This document shows positions 39,178-42,389 of a stretch of DNA of 42,389 nucleotides, one piece after another. The stretch is taken from assembly GCA_021372055.1 (NCBI GenBank), contig JAJFVB010000292.1, forward strand, positions 1-42,389. Reading direction: 5' to 3'. The translations under genes and the position numbers were made by a program. The DNA is from Desulfobacteraceae bacterium. Its GTDB lineage: Bacteria; Desulfobacterota; Syntrophobacteria; Syntrophobacterales; Syntrophobacteraceae. Position 1 is the first letter of the stretch. Every line of letters starts with the position of its first letter. Below the pieces are notes generated by a model. The model was not told where the DNA came from and searched no databases. It saw only the letters and a list, made by a program, of their open reading frames with translations.

Positions 39178-39945
39178 ATGCTGAAAGAGCCAGGACAAAG
39201 CGGTTTCGCAAACACGGGCAGCAGCCGGAAAATACTGATGGCCGGCAAGAGCACCGCATTCTCGGAGCAGGCGTTGAATCACTGCCTCCACCTCGCCGAG
39301 CGTCTCAAATACGATCTTGTGGCGCTGCACGTCGACACGAAGCTCGAGGGGAGCGGATTTGCCCTGCGCGCCGCGGACCTGGAAAGATACCTGAGCGCCG
39401 AGACGGACCGCCGAGGCGTACGTTCGAACCAGCTTGTGCGCTCCGGGGATTTCGAACAGGCGATTGAAGACACGATTCAGGAAATCAAGAGAGTGGAACT
39501 CGTCGTAATGGACTTGGACCGGAGCGATGAGGAAGTGCGCGGCCTGACTGTCCCGGCAGTCAGTATCATAAACAGCACCATCGGAAAAGGAGGAGGCATG
39601 GCAGCTCGGAACGAGTCCTCACGGGTTCGGACGCTGGTCCGGACGGCAGGCTATGGCGCCCTGAGCGCCGCATGCTACGCGGTGGTTTTCAGCAATGCGG
39701 ATGCGGTGATGCGCAGCTTCACGCGGGGGGGCTGGTATGCCGCCTTTCCGATTGCGACGGTGCTGGGTTTTTCTTTCGTGCACGGCGCTTTCGCGAGCAA
39801 CCTCTGGTCGCTGCTGGGGATCGAAGCGTTTAAAAAAGACCGCCTGCGCCAGACCGAACGCAAGGTCATCGAAAAACGGAAGCAGTTGCGCAAAAGACCG
39901 CGCCTTTACGCCTATGTCAATCCTTTCCACAAAATGGACGTGTAG
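39178..39945 (+). CDS. Usp-domain/membrane protein, possible two-product gene
   Basis: Residues 1 to about 130 look like a universal stress domain (KILMAGKSTAFSEQALNHCL, LKYDLVALHVDT, VELVVMDLDRSDEEVRGLTV). Residues 141-255 form a different protein: two hydrophobic helices (AGYGALSAACYAVVFSNA, FPIATVLGFSFVHGAFASN) and the basic tail KKDRLRQTERKVIEKRKQLR. Met141 (ATG at 39598) is preceded by AAGGAGGAGGC, a strong ribosome site inside the gene, so a separate membrane protein could also be made. AGGAAAGAC precedes the main ATG. The TauE/SafE-type exporter follows 45 bp later, and the membrane half may serve it. Confidence 0.75.
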   Translation: MLKEPGQSGFANTGSSRKILMAGKSTAFSEQALNHCLHLAERLKYDLVALHVDTKLEGSGFALRAADLERYLSAETDRRGVRSNQLVRSGDFEQAIEDTIQEIKRVELVVMDLDRSDEEVRGLTVPAVSIINSTIGKGGGMAARNESSRVRTLVRTAGYGALSAACYAVVFSNADAVMRSFTRGGWYAAFPIATVLGFSFVHGAFASNLWSLLGIEAFKKDRLRQTERKVIEKRKQLRKRPRLYAYVNPFHKMDV

Positions 39946-39990
39946 CGGCGCTCTCATGGGAAGGGACCTAACGAAAGACGGGGACGCAAG

Positions 39991-41061
39991 ATGCATGATA
40001 TAGCCGGTGGAGCAGCAAATTTCATTGATTTGAACGCGGTTTCGATTCTGTTTCTTCTGTTTATCGGTTTTATCGGAGGCCTGGTGAGCGGCTTCATTGG
40101 TTCGGGGGGCGCTTTTGTGCTCACGCCCGGCATGATGAGCCTCGGCATACCGGGAACAATCGCCGTCGCCAGCAACATGTGCCACAAATTCCCCAAGGCC
40201 ATGGTCGGGGCCTATAAGCGCTTCAAATACGGGCAGGTCGACATGAAGCTCGGTCTCGTTCTCGCGGTATCGGCGGGCATCGGCGTGCAACTGGGCATAC
40301 GCATCCAGCAGATTGTGCTCCGGAACTGGGGACCGGCCGGCTCAGACCTCTACGTCAGCATCTCATTTGTCGCGGTGCTCCTTGTCGTGGGAGCATACGT
40401 CCTGAAGGACGCCCTCAGCGGTTCGAGGAAGGACGGCAGGGATACCGTTTCGGCCCTGGCCAGGCGACTCCAGGGCATAAACCTCCCGCCCATGATCCAT
40501 TTCAAAACCGCGGACGTCCGGATATCCCTCTGGTTTACGGTTCCCGTGGGATTTGCCACAGGCATGCTTGCCGCCACCATCGCGGTGGGGGGATTTATCG
40601 GAGTGCCCGGCATGATCTACATCATCGGAGCTTCCGGGTTGGTTTCATCGGCCACCGAACTCGTGATAGCCTTCCTCATGGGGATGGGCGGTTCGATCAA
40701 CTGGGCCATGCACGGCATGGTGGACATCCGGGTTGTCCTGATAATCCTGGCCGGATCGCTCATGGGCGTACAGCTTGGCGCCATCGGAACGACCTATGTC
40801 AAGGAGCACATGATAAAAATGGTCATGGCGACCATCATGCTTGTTGTTGCGGCCAGCAGGATGCTCGCCATCCCCGAGTACCTCGAACGGCTCGGGTTTA
40901 TCGCAGTCTCCCCGAAGACGCTTTCCATCCTGAGCGAGGTAAGCTTTATCACGATGTGCTCGGCCCTTCTGCTGGGCGCGGTGATAATCCTCGGGAGCAT
41001 GTGGAAGGCCAGGAGGGCGTCCGCCGGATTCGAGGCCCTGGCCGAGGCCGGTACCCGGTAA
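39991..41061 (+). CDS. TauE/SafE-family anion exporter
   Basis: A 356-residue membrane protein with about eight helices in two homologous halves. LFLLFIGFIGGLVSGFIGSG-GAFVLTPGMM is the first TauE/SafE motif, and FATGMLAATIAVGGFIGVPG is its second-half counterpart. The family exports sulfite, sulfoacetate or related anions; in sulfate reducers it is a common partner of sulfur or C1 metabolism. The first half has ASNMCHKFPKAMVGAYKRFK, a cytoplasmic loop. It begins at the ATG at 39991 after GGGGACGCAAG, 45 bp downstream of the Usp/membrane gene. Substrate unknown. Confidence 0.88.
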   Translation: MHDIAGGAANFIDLNAVSILFLLFIGFIGGLVSGFIGSGGAFVLTPGMMSLGIPGTIAVASNMCHKFPKAMVGAYKRFKYGQVDMKLGLVLAVSAGIGVQLGIRIQQIVLRNWGPAGSDLYVSISFVAVLLVVGAYVLKDALSGSRKDGRDTVSALARRLQGINLPPMIHFKTADVRISLWFTVPVGFATGMLAATIAVGGFIGVPGMIYIIGASGLVSSATELVIAFLMGMGGSINWAMHGMVDIRVVLIILAGSLMGVQLGAIGTTYVKEHMIKMVMATIMLVVAASRMLAIPEYLERLGFIAVSPKTLSILSEVSFITMCSALLLGAVIILGSMWKARRASAGFEALAEAGTR

Positions 41062-41090
41062 AGGGCCCGCGAAGTCATACCGATGAAGAG

Positions 41091-41135
41091 TCTCTCCCCC
41101 TCCCGCCGCCGGAACGCGGCCGGTTGGGGGAGAGA
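41091..41135 (+). terminator. Long hairpin after the exporter gene
   Basis: TCTCTCCCCC (41091-41100) and GGGGGAGAGA (41126-41135) are perfect 10-bp arms, with CCGC/GCGG inside. It lies 30 bp after the exporter stop codon. There is no T tract, so it may be a processing or REP-like structure. Confidence 0.5.
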
Positions 41136-41323
41136 TGCTTTCCGGGCATGCGCCCTCCATTGCCGTTCAAACAGAGCGGGTACTATTCTCAAGCAAAAAA
41201 ACCGATTATGCTTATCTTTGCTTTGCCCGCAATCGATCCATAATTCCTCGATCCTCAAACCTCGATCCGTTCCATTCCCGACATTCGGTTGCGCAACAAC
41301 AGTTGAAGAGCCGGGGGCAGCCG

Positions 41324-42389
41324 ATGAAACCGAGAGTGCCGATGTATCTGAATATTCGCCAGAAAGTCATTGTGGCTTTCACGCTCCTGGTGATCATAAC
41401 CGGTTCCATCGGAACGGTTTCGTACCACTATCTGATAGAAATCGAGCGTAAGCAGCGGTTTGTCGAAATTGCCGACGACCTCAGCAATTACATCCTCGAA
41501 GCCCGCCGGTACGAAAAAAACTTTCTTCTCTACGGCTCCGGGGAAGACCTGACTGAAAATCGAAAGTACGCGAGCCTCGGCTTGGGATTGCTCCAGAAAA
41601 TATTCCCCGAGGTGAAGGACTTCAAGGGGACGCCTCTTCTCGACAAAATTCAGCACGAGCTGAGCAGCTACCGGAAGGTGATGGATTCCCTGGCATCGGG
41701 GGACAAGGACTCCGCCGCCGCGAGCGCGGATAACGTGGAAGAGCAGCTGCGCGAACACGGGAAGGCCATAGTGGACCTGTCGCAAACCCTGGTCTCCTTC
41801 GAGCGCAACCGCATCCTCTATCTCGTAGGGTCTCTCAAGAAGCAGATCCTCGCGGCCCTGGGGACAACGATCCTCATCGGGGGGCTGCTGGTCCCGGTCG
41901 TTTCGCGGCAGATTCTCCGGCCCCTGCGGGTCATCGAAAAAACGACGCACAGGATTGCGCAGGGAGACTTCAGGCCGATTCAGGTCTTGGAGACCCGGGA
42001 TGAAACGCAGCGCGTCGTCGAGGGTTTCAATCGCATGATTTCCGAACTCGAAAGACGCCAGGAACAGTTGCTGCAAGCCAAGAAACTCAGCTCCCTCGGG
42101 ACGCTCACATCGGGTATCGCCCACCAGCTGAATAATCCCCTGAACAACATATCCACTTCCTGCCAGATACTGATCGAGGAGTTCGGGCAGTCCGACGTGA
42201 AATTCACGCGCAGGATGCTCACCAATATTGAAGGAGAAGTCCATCGGGCGCGCGACATCGTACGGGGCCTGCTGGAGTTTTCGCGGGTCAAGGAGTTCTG
42301 CCTTGCGCCCGTCCCGCTCTCGCAGGTCGTGGACAGGTCCGTGGGGCTCATGTCGAGCCACATTCCGCCGGGCGTCGAAATCGTCCGGG
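41324..42389 (+). CDS. Membrane sensor histidine kinase (partial at 3' end)
   Basis: The frame is open from the ATG at 41324 to the window edge. Residues about 12-34 form the first membrane helix (VIVAFTLLVIITGSIGTVSY), an extracytoplasmic helical sensor follows (about 35-185), then a second helix (ILAALGTTILIGGLLVPVV), a HAMP linker (RPLRVIEKTTHRIAQGDF) and HisKA with SSLGTLTSGIAHQLNNPLNN, phospho-His in GIAHQ. The ATPase domain is beyond the window. The ATG at 41324 follows GGGGGCAGCCG; a second ATG at 41342 is possible. The sensor region resembles bundle-type chemosensory folds. Its partner regulator is not visible. Confidence 0.88.
   Translation, partial: MKPRVPMYLNIRQKVIVAFTLLVIITGSIGTVSYHYLIEIERKQRFVEIADDLSNYILEARRYEKNFLLYGSGEDLTENRKYASLGLGLLQKIFPEVKDFKGTPLLDKIQHELSSYRKVMDSLASGDKDSAAASADNVEEQLREHGKAIVDLSQTLVSFERNRILYLVGSLKKQILAALGTTILIGGLLVPVVSRQILRPLRVIEKTTHRIAQGDFRPIQVLETRDETQRVVEGFNRMISELERRQEQLLQAKKLSSLGTLTSGIAHQLNNPLNNISTSCQILIEEFGQSDVKFTRRMLTNIEGEVHRARDIVRGLLEFSRVKEFCLAPVPLSQVVDRSVGLMSSHIPPGVEIVR

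Noticed and set aside
41255..42361. Minus-strand open frame at the window end
   Set aside because: The plus strand encodes a histidine kinase with HAMP and HisKA motifs in the same bases.
1..42389. tRNA, rRNA or CRISPR arrays
   Set aside because: I looked for cloverleaf-like segments, rRNA motifs and regularly spaced direct repeats and saw none; the repeats present are dispersed MITEs.

Overview
The window is a GC-rich bacterial chromosome segment. The gene content (FAD-dependent ThyX, an ArsS-type radical SAM enzyme that appears to need selenocysteine, a sigma-54-type promoter, many two-component kinases, a TauE/SafE exporter paired with a stress-protein domain, a Lon protease with a built-in receiver) suggests an anaerobic Desulfobacterota (deltaproteobacterium), perhaps Syntrophobacter-like. 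That assignment is inference; no rRNA or other taxonomic marker is present.

Layout. 1-13.7 kb holds mostly short, unrelated transcription units: a dUTPase-like/thyX nucleotide pair, an orphan BMP-family lipoprotein, tpx, a cNMP-binding/HDOD regulator, a sulfotransferase, a small membrane protein, an alphaproteobacterial-style flagellin plus flaF, a nucleoside deoxyribosyltransferase-like protein, an ASCH-domain protein, a methyltransferase, a universal stress protein, a Tyr/Gly-rich secreted protein, and an arsS/AhpD-like pair. 14.1-31.8 kb is a one-directional surface-glycan island preceded by a good sigma-54 promoter: rfbF, a NeuB-cupin synthase, a HAD phosphatase, a TPP enzyme, a B12 radical SAM enzyme, a decayed radical SAM gene, two family-2 glycosyltransferases, an NDP-sugar epimerase/dehydratase, a giant double glycosyltransferase with TPRs, a sugar C-methyltransferase, a GDP-mannose-hydrolase-like Nudix protein and a further radical SAM enzyme. 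The combination points to an unusual branched or C-methylated activated sugar. CDP-glucose 4,6-dehydratase (rfbG) and the rfbH-type dehydrase are absent here.

32-42.4 kb holds two histidine kinases (the second cut by the window end), a lone flagellar-rod-like peptide, an AT-rich island with a stand-alone biotin carrier domain, a TetR regulator with an obvious palindromic operator, the receiver-Lon protease, and a divergent Usp/membrane protein-TauE exporter pair.

A family of at least seven dispersed MITE-like repeats runs through the window. They share a core of about 82 bp (flanked by AATGAGC/GCTCATT) with a strong internal hairpin, and the longer copies extend to TIRs reading TAATACCAATGAGCGTTCAAGAT. 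Two gene 3' ends (sulfotransferase, epimerase) take their stop codon from a MITE terminus, and one decayed gene is cut by a MITE. The strongest leads are the in-frame TGA at the conserved C-terminal Cys position of ArsS, the receiver domain placed inside Lon, and the glycan pathway.
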